This document shows positions 1 through 5,801 of a stretch of DNA of 11,335 bases, piece after piece. This DNA is from JBGQBN01 sp041494805. Its GTDB lineage: Bacteria > Acidobacteriota > Terriglobia > Terriglobales > Acidobacteriaceae. The notes under the pieces are model-generated. The model searched no databases. It had not been told where the DNA came from and was given only the letters and a program-made list of their open reading frames with translations. The stretch spans positions 1 through 11,335 of the forward strand of contig JBGQBN010000085.1 in assembly GCA_041494805.1 (NCBI GenBank), given 5' to 3'. Made by a program: the position numbers and the translations under genes. Within the stretch, counting starts at the first letter, position 1. Every line of letters starts with the position of its first letter.

Positions 1-978
1 ACTCCCCGCCTGCGTTGCCTGGCGTTGCGCCCGCTGTGAATCATCTTTTTTGGCCAGCGTAGATCGCAGCCCTATCAGGTCTTTCAGGATGTTGTACCAG
101 AACGGCGCACCCAGGCTGATCAACAAGATGGCCATCAGCATCCCGGGAATCTTTCGCGGATCGTTCAGTTGCTGGACCCAGCCTCGGTTCACCGGTAATG
201 TGATCAGTCCAGTTTGGTTGAGAAGGTTATAGTAAGGATGCGGGTCGACCGTGGGCTCAGTCGCATCGCCCGAGAGCTTGGCGGTCGAAAAGTCACTTAT
301 GGCTTTGTTGACCACCCCGTTTCTGAACTGATCATCGATGGACAGACGATCCACCACGGCAATGATATCGAGTTGTACGCCCACCACTACGATGACCGCT
401 GCGCAGAGCGTGATCCAGTGCGTGTAATGCGTGAATCGTTGACTGACACGATCAATGGTCTGGTCGAACCACGAATTCACACGTGCCACAAAATCACTTC
501 CAGCCTCATGCAAGACGGCAAGTCCGTCACGCGCATGGTTGCCCAGTTCGGGGTTCGACGCTTCAATTTTCAGCGCCATGGCGCGGATATTCTTGAGGGT
601 TTGCCCCGGATCGGAGATTCCATTGCTCGCTAGCACCTCGGTGAGCGCCCTTTTGGAATCTTCGTCCAGCGTCTTCGCGCCCTGATCGCTGGCGAAATCG
701 AGCAGCAGTTTCGTGAACTCCTCCCGATGAATCACACTGCCCAGTTTTCCCTTCCCGTCTGCAACCATGGGATGCTTCAAGACCGTCTCCGCAATTTTCA
801 GCGCATAATCCTTCGTTGGAATGCCGAGTTGCTGCAGCAATCCCGCCAGCCCGGCCTTGAGGTGCCTGCCTCGTCTCCCGCCGATACTGGTTACCGCCTG
901 CGTGATCACGGTCACCGCCATGCTGAATAACAGCAAAACCATCGTGGCGCCAATCAGAATATCGAGTGTCTTGAGCAT
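1..978 (-). CDS. Membrane protein of unknown function, 3' end beyond window
   Basis: Open from an ATG at 978 to the left edge (326 residues, no stop inside the window). The start is supported by AGGAGG seven to eight bases upstream on the minus strand. Predicted membrane segments lie at residues about 5-32 (very hydrophobic, VLLLFSMAVTVITQAV), 187-209 (ITLCAAVIVVVGVQLDIIAVV) and 277-297 (IPGMLMAILLISLGAPFWY). Between the first two is a mostly helical soluble region of about 150 residues ending in SWFDQTIDRVSQRFT (169-183), just before the second membrane segment. The motif GAPFWYNILKDLIGLRS followed by a charged tail (LAKKDDSQRAQRQ) marks the visible C-terminal part. I recall uncharacterised bacterial membrane proteins with the same SWFDQTxDRVSxRF and GAPFW motifs, but no established function. 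It lies 64 nt downstream of the 63-codon ORF and is probably co-transcribed with it. Coding assignment is secure; function unknown. Confidence 0.85.
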   Translation of the reverse strand, partial: MLKTLDILIGATMVLLLFSMAVTVITQAVTSIGGRRGRHLKAGLAGLLQQLGIPTKDYALKIAETVLKHPMVADGKGKLGSVIHREEFTKLLLDFASDQGAKTLDEDSKRALTEVLASNGISDPGQTLKNIRAMALKIEASNPELGNHARDGLAVLHEAGSDFVARVNSWFDQTIDRVSQRFTHYTHWITLCAAVIVVVGVQLDIIAVVDRLSIDDQFRNGVVNKAISDFSTAKLSGDATEPTVDPHPYYNLLNQTGLITLPVNRGWVQQLNDPRKIPGMLMAILLISLGAPFWYNILKDLIGLRSTLAKKDDSQRAQRQATQAGS

Positions 979-1042
979 CGCTTTGCCTCCTGGAACTCGC
1001 CGCGATTCAGGATCACGGCTTGCGTTGCCGGATTTGCATCAC

Positions 1043-1234
1043 CTACGCGAGTGCAGCGACCAGTTGCGTGACTGTACTTTCGTCAATCAGTTCTGGTTTC
1101 TCACTCGGCTCGCCGTACGCCTCCACAAATTCTAGCGGCGTTGAAACCTCGGGAGTATTTGCCGTGTAGTCTTTGACGCTAGGGATATCCGGAAGGCATC
1201 CCAATCCACGGGGCTGGTTTGATGTTGTGCCCAT
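1043..1234 (-). CDS. Small protein resembling the leader of C1A (papain-like) peptidases, no catalytic domain
   Basis: A 63-residue ORF starting at an ATG with a textbook AAGGAGG eight bases upstream on the minus strand; a longer in-frame extension to 1291 lacks such a site and would bury this ribosome binding site. The N-terminus RGLGCLPDIPSVKDYT (residues 9-24) closely resembles the segment that precedes the mature domain in many bacterial C1A cysteine peptidases (pattern RGLGW-PD-PD-RDYT). The rest is acidic and Pro/Glu-rich, ending in a short likely helix (STVTQLVAALA). The Cys/His/Asn catalytic core is absent and does not follow in another frame before the next gene starts at 978. It could be a genuine stand-alone propeptide-like protein, or a remnant with a fresh stop. 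The membrane protein gene follows after 64 nt, so the two probably form an operon. The similarity is recalled, not computed. Confidence 0.7.
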   Translation of the reverse strand: MGTTSNQPRGLGCLPDIPSVKDYTANTPEVSTPLEFVEAYGEPSEKPELIDESTVTQLVAALA

Positions 1235-1276
1235 GATAGTTGCCTCCTTAATGGCGGTGAGGCGAAGCTCAAAACC

Positions 1277-1298
1277 GACACGTGCGTACACAAGTGTC
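1277..1298. promoter_or_regulatory. Imperfect 22-bp palindrome upstream of the small C1A-leader-like gene
   Basis: The site reads GACAC-n-TG-n-GTAC-n-CA-n-GTGTC: 18 of 22 positions are symmetric around a central GTAC. It lies about 43 bp upstream of the ATG at 1234, where an operator or activator site would be expected. No cognate regulator is encoded in the window. Only the symmetry is observed; the regulatory role is inferred. Confidence 0.35.
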
Positions 1299-1438
1299 TG
1301 TGATTTGTGAACTTACAGCGGGGCCCAATCGCCTCAGGGAGAAATGCCTTTCCTGCCCCCTCGGTGGGAACTGCTCTTCGCAGAGACGATTCGCGCGAAT
1401 TGTGCTCCACGAGGTCTGGGCGCCAACAAGAAAGTAAG

Positions 1439-1462
1439 ACTTGTTCCGAAAATGGAACAAGT
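1439..1462. promoter_or_regulatory. Perfect dyad ACTTGTTCC-N6-GGAACAAGT, candidate operator
   Basis: Two 9-bp arms (1439-1447 and 1454-1462) are exact inverted repeats around an A/T-rich 6-bp spacer (GAAAAT). The dyad sits in the gene-free stretch 1235-1517, about 205 bp upstream of the small ORF at 1234 on the minus strand and about 55 bp beyond the end of the nuclease-like fragment. No run of T follows either arm, so a terminator is unlikely. The spacing (two half-sites about 15 bp centre to centre) suits a dimeric helix-turn-helix repressor. The regulator is unknown. Apart from this and the palindrome at 1277-1298, I see nothing gene-like in 1235-1517. Confidence 0.45.
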
Positions 1463-1517
1463 ATGGTGAGCAGAGGAAACCGAATCCTAAGTCTATGTCT
1501 TACTTGAAGTTATCTGT

Positions 1518-1961
1518 TCATCTGACCAACGCGTCTTTCACTGCGGTCGAGTCGCGGAGATTTTCGAGCTGTTGTTTCAGGCCATGACGTCCGTACACCA
1601 GTGATGGTGGATAGTTCTGGTGGTTGGAAGTTTTGACTTCGTCGAAAGAGAACCGCACGCTCGCTTCCGCAGGAAGCTGGAATCCGACAAGATCGGTGCC
1701 CGCCGGGCTGGACACGGGATTCTTCAAGTCCCTGCCGCCCGGCCATGGAAATTCGCAGTGCCGGTGTTCCACTAGGTACACCTCAGCTATGGCTTCGCCG
1801 ACCCGCCAGGGTTCGACCTGTCGCGTTGTTCTTAGAATCTGCTGCACAGCGGTAACCGCGAACTCGGTAGTGGCGACGCCCGTGAGAAGCGCTTCGACTT
1901 CGGCCACTCCCGCGTCGTCATGAATGATGGCGCGAACGTCTCCCGCGAGCATCGCCGTCAA
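1518..1961 (-). CDS. PD-(D/E)XK nuclease-like protein, probably truncated
   Basis: From the TTG at 1961 the ORF has 147 codons. It carries PWRVGEAIAEVYL (51-63), FPWPGGRD (71-78), GTDLVGF (88-94) and FDEVKTS (106-112). D90 followed by E108-V-K110, with upstream glutamates at 57 and 60, fits the PD-(D/E)XK nuclease core; the segment YPPSLVYGRHGLKQQLENLRD (117-137) follows it. The composition and motifs look protein-like, so this is not a shadow. There is no good start: the frame stays open upstream to 2054, reading plausible protein (AEIRRLAADQSDF...), but contains no ATG or GTG before an in-frame TGA at 2055-2057, and no ribosome binding site precedes the TTG. The C-terminus stops soon after LRDSTAVKDALVR, which appears early for such a fold. 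Likely a 5'- and perhaps 3'-eroded gene, originally a restriction- or defence-type nuclease. The family is not firmly recognised. Confidence 0.55.
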   Translation of the reverse strand: MTAMLAGDVRAIIHDDAGVAEVEALLTGVATTEFAVTAVQQILRTTRQVEPWRVGEAIAEVYLVEHRHCEFPWPGGRDLKNPVSSPAGTDLVGFQLPAEASVRFSFDEVKTSNHQNYPPSLVYGRHGLKQQLENLRDSTAVKDALVR

Positions 1962-2107
1962 CTCGGCGTTCGTGAAAGAGTTGTCAGTTAGTTGCGGTGA
2001 GAAGTCCGACTGATCGGCCGCCAGTCGGCGAATCTCTGCAGGCAGACACAGACTTCACGTGACGGAGAGCTCGTCGGAACCCCGGTTGTTGAACTCTGAG
2101 GAGCTCA

Positions 2108-2141
2108 CCGTCTACAGAATCGACTACAGCACTGTAGACGG
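2108..2141. repeat. Nested inverted repeat downstream of tRNA-Pro
   Basis: CCGTCTACAG (2108-2117) and CTGTAGACGG (2132-2141) are perfect 10-bp inverted repeats separated by 14 nt. Inside the loop a further CTACAG copy starts at 2124, giving a second, smaller hairpin (CTACA/TGTAG) that competes with the large one. The minus strand carries no T-run after it, so it is not a canonical terminator for the tRNA, which ends 36 bp away. It may be a processing or termination structure, a protein-binding site, or a recombination site. The remainder of 1962-2176 shows no convincing gene apart from the upstream open frame noted for the nuclease-like ORF. Confidence 0.5.
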
Positions 2142-2176
2142 AAAACCAGAAGCGCAGTTTATGTGCTTGAAAAGAT

Positions 2177-2253
<77 letters not shown>

Positions 2254-2331
2254 ACAAACTCGTGACCCTGCGCTGAGAAGGTAAGAAGGCGCAGGTGTGA
2301 CGCGGCCTTCGCAGACCGCAACCCAGCAGAG

Positions 2332-2337
2332 ATTATA
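2332..2337 (-). promoter_or_regulatory. Candidate -10 box for tRNA-Pro
   Basis: A perfect TATAAT on the minus strand lies about 80 bp upstream of the mature tRNA 5' end, leaving a leader of roughly 70 nt to be removed by RNase P. The -35 region (around 2355-2360) is poor, near GGTTCG. No protein-coding gene is convincing in 2254-2548; that gap holds this promoter and the nagA control region. Confidence 0.45.
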
Positions 2338-2502
2338 ACATCCATCTCACTCCCGAACCGTCCGGGGCCGCCGCTCTCCTTCACCGCGAGGTAAGCCTGC
2401 ATCCACGAAAACATTCCGCCTGCGCAGAGAATGTCGTATAACTTGAAACCGTCTCACGAAGATTCAAGGACGTCACTCTCTGGAGACTCGGGTGGTTTGG
2501 TT

Positions 2503-2508
2503 TACAAT
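2503..2508 (+). promoter_or_regulatory. Candidate -10 box for nagA
   Basis: TACAAT (one mismatch to TATAAT) lies in a locally A/T-rich stretch 41 bp upstream of the nagA ATG. The predicted start of transcription is near 2515, giving a leader of about 34 nt. A clear -35 hexamer is lacking, which would fit an activated promoter or a tolerant sigma factor. No strong Shine-Dalgarno sequence precedes the nagA ATG. Confidence 0.4.
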
Positions 2509-2518
2509 ATTCTGGCTA

Positions 2519-2532
2519 TTGAAACGTTTCCA
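2519..2532. promoter_or_regulatory. LacI-family-like operator in front of nagA
   Basis: GAAACGTTTC (2521-2530) is a perfect 10-bp palindrome with a central CG, embedded in TT-GAAACGTTTC-CA. LacI/GalR-type regulators (for example PurR and CcpA) bind palindromes of this form with a central CpG. It lies between the predicted transcription start and the nagA start codon, where a bound repressor would block transcription. No repressor gene is in the window, so the regulator must be encoded elsewhere. Confidence 0.5.
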
Positions 2533-2548
2533 TAGTGGTTGTCCCTAA

Positions 2549-3712
2549 ATGATCGCCCTTACTGCAGGAGTCCTGTACACGCCGCTCGAGCGTATCGAAC
2601 GCCCGTTGCTGCTGCTGGACGGCAAGACCATCGTCGAAGTCACGTCCCGGTCCACCCACGAGCTTCCCCAGGGATCCCGCCCCGTGGACCTTGGCGATGC
2701 CATCCTCGCTCCCGGCTTCATCGATATCCACATTCACGGTGGTGCCGGCTATGACGTGATGCAGTCCGATCCCGATGGACTGGCCGCAATGGAGCGCTTC
2801 CTGGCGCAACATGGCGTCTGCAGCTACCTCCCTACTACCGTAACGGCTTCGGTGGATGCAACCCTGCGCGCCCTGGAGTGGCTCGCCGATGCCATCGAAG
2901 CTATCGATCAACGCCCAGACTCAAATGCCCTGAGGGCGCAGCCACGCGGTATCCATATCGAGGGTCCCTTTCTCAGCCACGCGCGCCGTGGCGTACACCC
3001 GCCGGAAAATCTGTTGCCTCCCACCCCTGCCATGTTTGAGCGCCTTTGGCAAGCGTCACGGGGGCATATCCGGATCATGACCATTGCGGCGGAACTGGAA
3101 GGGGCTCGGGAAGTAATTGCCGAAGCCGCGAGCCGCGGAGTGTGCGTAAGTCTGGGTCACACCGATGCCGACCTCGGCACGGCCCGCGCAGCCGTGGCTG
3201 CGGGCGCGCGCCATGCGACTCACACCTTCAACGCTATGAGGCCGCTGGGTCACCGCGATCCCGGAATCGTCGGCGCAGTGCTGACCGATTCACGACTCAC
3301 CGCCGACATCATTGCCGACGGAATGCACGTCGACCCTGTGCTCATACAGTTGTTCCTGAATGCGAAAGGCTCCGATCTCTCGGTACTCATCACTGACGCC
3401 ACTTCCGCCACCGGCATGCCCGACGGCACCTACCGCATCGGAACTCTTGAAATGGAAGTCAAGCAGGGCAGATGTCTTGCTGGCGGCATTCTTGCCGGTA
3501 GCGTGCTCACCATGGACCGCGCGGTTCGCAATGTGATGCGGTTCGCTCAATGGGACCTGCAGCAGGCGCTGCGCCCCGCAACCTTGAACCCGGCGCGAGT
3601 GGCCGGCCTGACGGACCAAGGCTCGATCAAAGCTGGGGCGCAAGCAGATTTCGTCGTATTGAGTCCGGCGGGCGATGTGAAAAATACGATAGTCGGCGGC
3701 GCCGGCATCTGA
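2549..3712 (+). CDS. nagA: N-acetylglucosamine-6-phosphate deacetylase
   Basis: Hydrolyses GlcNAc-6-phosphate to glucosamine-6-phosphate and acetate in the cytoplasm, the committed step of GlcNAc and peptidoglycan amino-sugar catabolism. The 387 residues match the usual family length (about 380-390). Amidohydrolase-superfamily landmarks appear in order: the HxH of GFIDIHIHGG (H61, H63), PTTVTAS (96-101), GIHIEGPF with metal ligand E138, SLGHTDAD with H204, ATHTFNAM with H225, ADGMH with H260, and ITDATSATGMPDG with the catalytic aspartate D283. The C-terminus has TLNPARVAGL and a GAQADFVVL strand typical of the small beta domain. HxH in the first motif suggests a two-metal site, unlike E. coli NagA which lacks the full pair. 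The ATG at 2549 gives the normal N-terminal beta strand; its ribosome binding site is weak. It is followed 27 nt later by the SIS-family gene, a functional pair. Confidence 0.96.
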   Translation: MIALTAGVLYTPLERIERPLLLLDGKTIVEVTSRSTHELPQGSRPVDLGDAILAPGFIDIHIHGGAGYDVMQSDPDGLAAMERFLAQHGVCSYLPTTVTASVDATLRALEWLADAIEAIDQRPDSNALRAQPRGIHIEGPFLSHARRGVHPPENLLPPTPAMFERLWQASRGHIRIMTIAAELEGAREVIAEAASRGVCVSLGHTDADLGTARAAVAAGARHATHTFNAMRPLGHRDPGIVGAVLTDSRLTADIIADGMHVDPVLIQLFLNAKGSDLSVLITDATSATGMPDGTYRIGTLEMEVKQGRCLAGGILAGSVLTMDRAVRNVMRFAQWDLQQALRPATLNPARVAGLTDQGSIKAGAQADFVVLSPAGDVKNTIVGGAGI

Positions 3713-3739
3713 AGGCCGCCCCGATTCGAGGAGTGAGAA

Positions 3740-4867
3740 ATGCCCGATAAGGGGAAATTTCCCCATTACATGCTCAAGGAGATCTTCGAGCAGCCCCAGG
3801 GTTTGCGCGACACCATTGGGCCGCGAGTCTCGCTGGAGGAAGGATTGGTACGGCTCGACGAAGTCCGCATCGGCGAGGACGAACTGCGCGCATTGCGGCG
3901 CATCAACATCGTAGCTTCGGGCACCAGCCGTCACGCGGGCATGACCGGTCAGTACATGATCCAGGAGTTGGTGAACTTGCCGGTGGATGTCGATTACGCC
4001 AGCGAGTTTGAGTACCGTAACCCCCTGATCGGTCGGGGTGAGCTCACCATTGTAATCACGCAGTCCGGTGAGACTGCCGATACAACCGCGGCGCAGCGTG
4101 AGGCCCGGGCCAAGGGTTCACGCACCATCGCGATTTCAAATGTGGTGGATTCCACCATCGCCCGCGAAGCCGATGGCGTCATTTATACGCACGCCGGGCC
4201 AGAGATCAGCATCGCTTCGACCAAGGCTTTCACCGCTCAGATGGCCGCACTCTTCCTCTTTGGCCTTTACCTTGGACAGGTGCGCGGCAGGCTGACGAAA
4301 GAGCGGCTGCGCCACTACATCCGCGAGTTGCTCGATCTGCCCCGCAAAGTAGAAACTGTCCTGGAATCTGCGCCCGACTGCGAACGGCTGGCCGATCGCT
4401 ATCATCAAGTACAGGATTTTCTTTTTCTGGGCCGCGCCATTCATTATCCCGTGGCCATGGACGGCGCGCTCAAGCTGAAAGAGGTTTCGTATGTCCATGC
4501 CGAGGGCTACCCCACAGGTGAGACCAAGCACGGTCCCAACGCACTGATTGACGAGAGCCTGCCGGTGGTGATCATCGCCACCTGCGACCGCAACGACGCC
4601 GGCGCCGTGCTGCGCTACGAAAAAAATCTGGCCAATATCCGGGGGTTCAAGCTGCAGGCGGGACGCGTAATTGCGATCGCGTCCGCAGGCGATGACGCGG
4701 TCCGCAAACTGGCTGACCAGACGATTTTCGTCCCGCAGGCGCCCGAGCTGCTGCTTCCGATTCTCGAGATCGTGCCCCTGCAACTGTTCGCCTACTACAT
4801 GGCCGTGCGCAAGGGTTTGGACGTAGATCGCCCACGCAACCTGGTGAAATCAGTTACGTTGGAATAG
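3740..4867 (+). CDS. Stand-alone GlmS-type SIS isomerase: probable glucosamine-6-phosphate deaminase
   Basis: The 375 residues align by eye over their whole length with the isomerase half of glucosamine-6-phosphate synthase (GlmS), from the linker motif DKGKFPHYMLKEIFEQP (3-19) to the GlmS-type end DVDRPRNLVKSVTLE (361-375). There is no N-terminal glutaminase domain and no catalytic N-terminal cysteine. Two SIS domains are visible: sugar-phosphate loops SGTS (60-63) and TQSGET (107-112), then IASTKAF (158-164). The GlmS catalytic equivalents are present: KLKE (K245, E248), H264 in GETKHGP, and K370 near the C-terminus. The Ser of the usual SQSGET is Thr107. Without glutaminase it cannot use glutamine. 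With nagA upstream, the likely reaction is GlcN-6-P to fructose-6-P plus ammonia, as in NagB-II-type deaminases. Ammonia-dependent synthesis is the alternative. GAGGAG eight bases before the ATG supports the start. Confidence 0.88.
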   Translation: MPDKGKFPHYMLKEIFEQPQGLRDTIGPRVSLEEGLVRLDEVRIGEDELRALRRINIVASGTSRHAGMTGQYMIQELVNLPVDVDYASEFEYRNPLIGRGELTIVITQSGETADTTAAQREARAKGSRTIAISNVVDSTIAREADGVIYTHAGPEISIASTKAFTAQMAALFLFGLYLGQVRGRLTKERLRHYIRELLDLPRKVETVLESAPDCERLADRYHQVQDFLFLGRAIHYPVAMDGALKLKEVSYVHAEGYPTGETKHGPNALIDESLPVVIIATCDRNDAGAVLRYEKNLANIRGFKLQAGRVIAIASAGDDAVRKLADQTIFVPQAPELLLPILEIVPLQLFAYYMAVRKGLDVDRPRNLVKSVTLE

Positions 4868-4877
4868 GGTTGCCCGA

Positions 4878-4905
4878 CGACTGACGACTGACACCTGACG
4901 GCTGA
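4878..4905. repeat. Tandem NNNCTGA heptads (4 copies)
   Basis: Four consecutive heptamers read CGACTGA, CGACTGA, CACCTGA, CGGCTGA between the 3' ends of the SIS gene and the convergent hypothetical gene. The period of seven places TGA in all three plus-strand frames. The 39-bp gap shows no hairpin terminator. A related array lies at 5748-5779. Confidence 0.7.
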
Positions 4906-4906
4906 A

Positions 4907-5299
4907 CTAATTCGGCTTTCGGTTCTTGCCGTCCGAGAGATATCGCAGCATGGCCGCATCGGCTACGTGTTTGAACTTTTCCAGGAATACGGCTTCTGGG
5001 CTAAGCACGGCATCTGCGGCGGGCTTCTGCCGGATGCTTTGCCGCATTCTCTCGCCCGCCTCGGATTCATTCGTCATGATTTGCATGTAGAACCACAGGA
5101 AGTGGCGCATCTGGTCCAGCGCCGATTTCAGCATTTGCAGTGAATCCATTTCCGGCAGCTGGGTTAGGGCTTCCATCAGCTCCGGATCACCCGGCGCTTC
5201 CATGGCGGCACAATTCAACTCCCGCTGGATGGCGCGCAGATCCTCCGTCACGCGCAGGATCCGGAGGTGAATGTCGTCCAGGTACTCGTCTTTCCCCAT
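4907..5299 (-). CDS. Conserved-looking helical hypothetical protein
   Basis: A 130-residue ORF from the ATG at 5299, preceded by GGAGAG about ten bases upstream; an in-frame TTG at 5329 is less likely. The predicted soluble protein is almost entirely helical and charged. It opens KDEYLDDIHLRILRVTEDL, has a central stretch MLKSALDQMRHFLWFYMQIM (residues about 56-75), and ends in a helix FLEKFKHVADAAMLRYL with a basic tail. There is no signal peptide and no recognised catalytic motif. It is convergent with the SIS gene (39 bp between stops), so it is not part of that operon. Codon use and the amphipathic pattern support a real gene. I do not recognise a characterised family; it could be a lineage-restricted protein. 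Confidence 0.7.
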   Translation of the reverse strand: MGKDEYLDDIHLRILRVTEDLRAIQRELNCAAMEAPGDPELMEALTQLPEMDSLQMLKSALDQMRHFLWFYMQIMTNESEAGERMRQSIRQKPAADAVLSPEAVFLEKFKHVADAAMLRYLSDGKNRKPN

Positions 5300-5422
5300 G
5301 GTTCGCGGCTCTCCCGAGACAAAAGACAACTCAACATCTCACCCACAACCCGGCGCGAACAGATGTCCCATGTGCATGCGCTTTAGTAATTCGCGCAGTT
5401 ACTTTGGTATGGGAAAGGTTTT

Positions 5423-5632
5423 CTAACGGCGGCTCGCCCTCGGAAGCCAGCCACTGGCGCGGATTTCATGGACCTCGACCATGCGCAAGCCCTGGCAGGG
5501 ATTCTCCACCGCATGGACAAGAGCACAGATCATCTGCTCACGCGTAACCAGCCCGAGGCGCTGGGCGCCGGTGCGCGTTGCGGGAATAAGCTCCATCAGC
5601 CAGTACATCGGCAGCAGCATGTACGGCCATAG
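5423..5632 (-). pseudogene. C-terminal fragment of an NAD(P)-binding epimerase/oxidoreductase-like protein
   Basis: The open frame reads LWPYMLLPMYWLMELIPATRTG, then LGLVTREQMICALVHAVENP and GLRMVEVHEIRAS. This resembles the last 60-70 residues of short atypical Rossmann-fold (NAD-dependent epimerase-like) proteins, where LGLVT-x-x-QM-x-x-AL-x-x-AVE and a final V-x-EIR strand are common. An in-frame TGA (5633-5635) lies immediately before the fragment, and the nucleotide-binding GxxGxxG region is not found upstream in any frame. The reading frame starting at the ATG at 5620 would give a 65-residue protein unlikely to fold alone. It is probably the remnant of a deletion or rearrangement. Similarity is from memory of the family, so confidence is moderate. 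Confidence 0.5.
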
Positions 5633-5747
5633 TCAGTCTCTTGTGTCAGAGTTGCTTCATTGTCCAATACGTATGTCCAGTACGCAGGCGACTCCGAGGC
5701 GGATTCTCCCTGAAGTCCGCCACGCGTGGCAACCCAGCCCAGTCATG

Positions 5748-5779
5748 GCTGATTGCTGATTGCTGAGTGCTGAAAGCTG
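5748..5779. repeat. Tandem GCTGANN heptads upstream of the transporter gene
   Basis: Four heptamers GCTGATT, GCTGATT, GCTGAGT, GCTGAAA and a partial GCTG follow one another. In register this is the same NNNCTGA period-7 pattern as at 4878-4905. The array ends 22 bp before the chosen transporter start, so it is in the promoter or leader region. The rest of 5633-5801 shows no gene. Confidence 0.7.
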
Positions 5780-5801
5780 CTTTTGTGTTACAAACGCCCG
5801 A

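Noticed and set aside
214..633. Plus-strand ORFs over the left-edge membrane protein gene
   Set aside because: The minus-strand frame is open for the whole 978 bp with a strong ribosome binding site and membrane segments; the plus-strand frames are shadows.
2108..2141. Intrinsic terminator for tRNA-Pro
   Set aside because: The stem is strong, but no T-run follows on the minus strand; kept only as a repeat.
3713..3739. Riboswitch or ribozyme (glmS-type) in front of the SIS gene
   Set aside because: Only 27 nt separate it from nagA; far too short for a glmS ribozyme.
3290..3934. Minus-strand ORF of 214 codons opposite nagA and the SIS gene
   Set aside because: It spans the 3' end of one secure gene and the 5' end of another in antisense; open only because of GC-rich codon use.
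4878..5779. CRISPR array
   Set aside because: Repeats are 7 bp with no spacers and no cas genes nearby.
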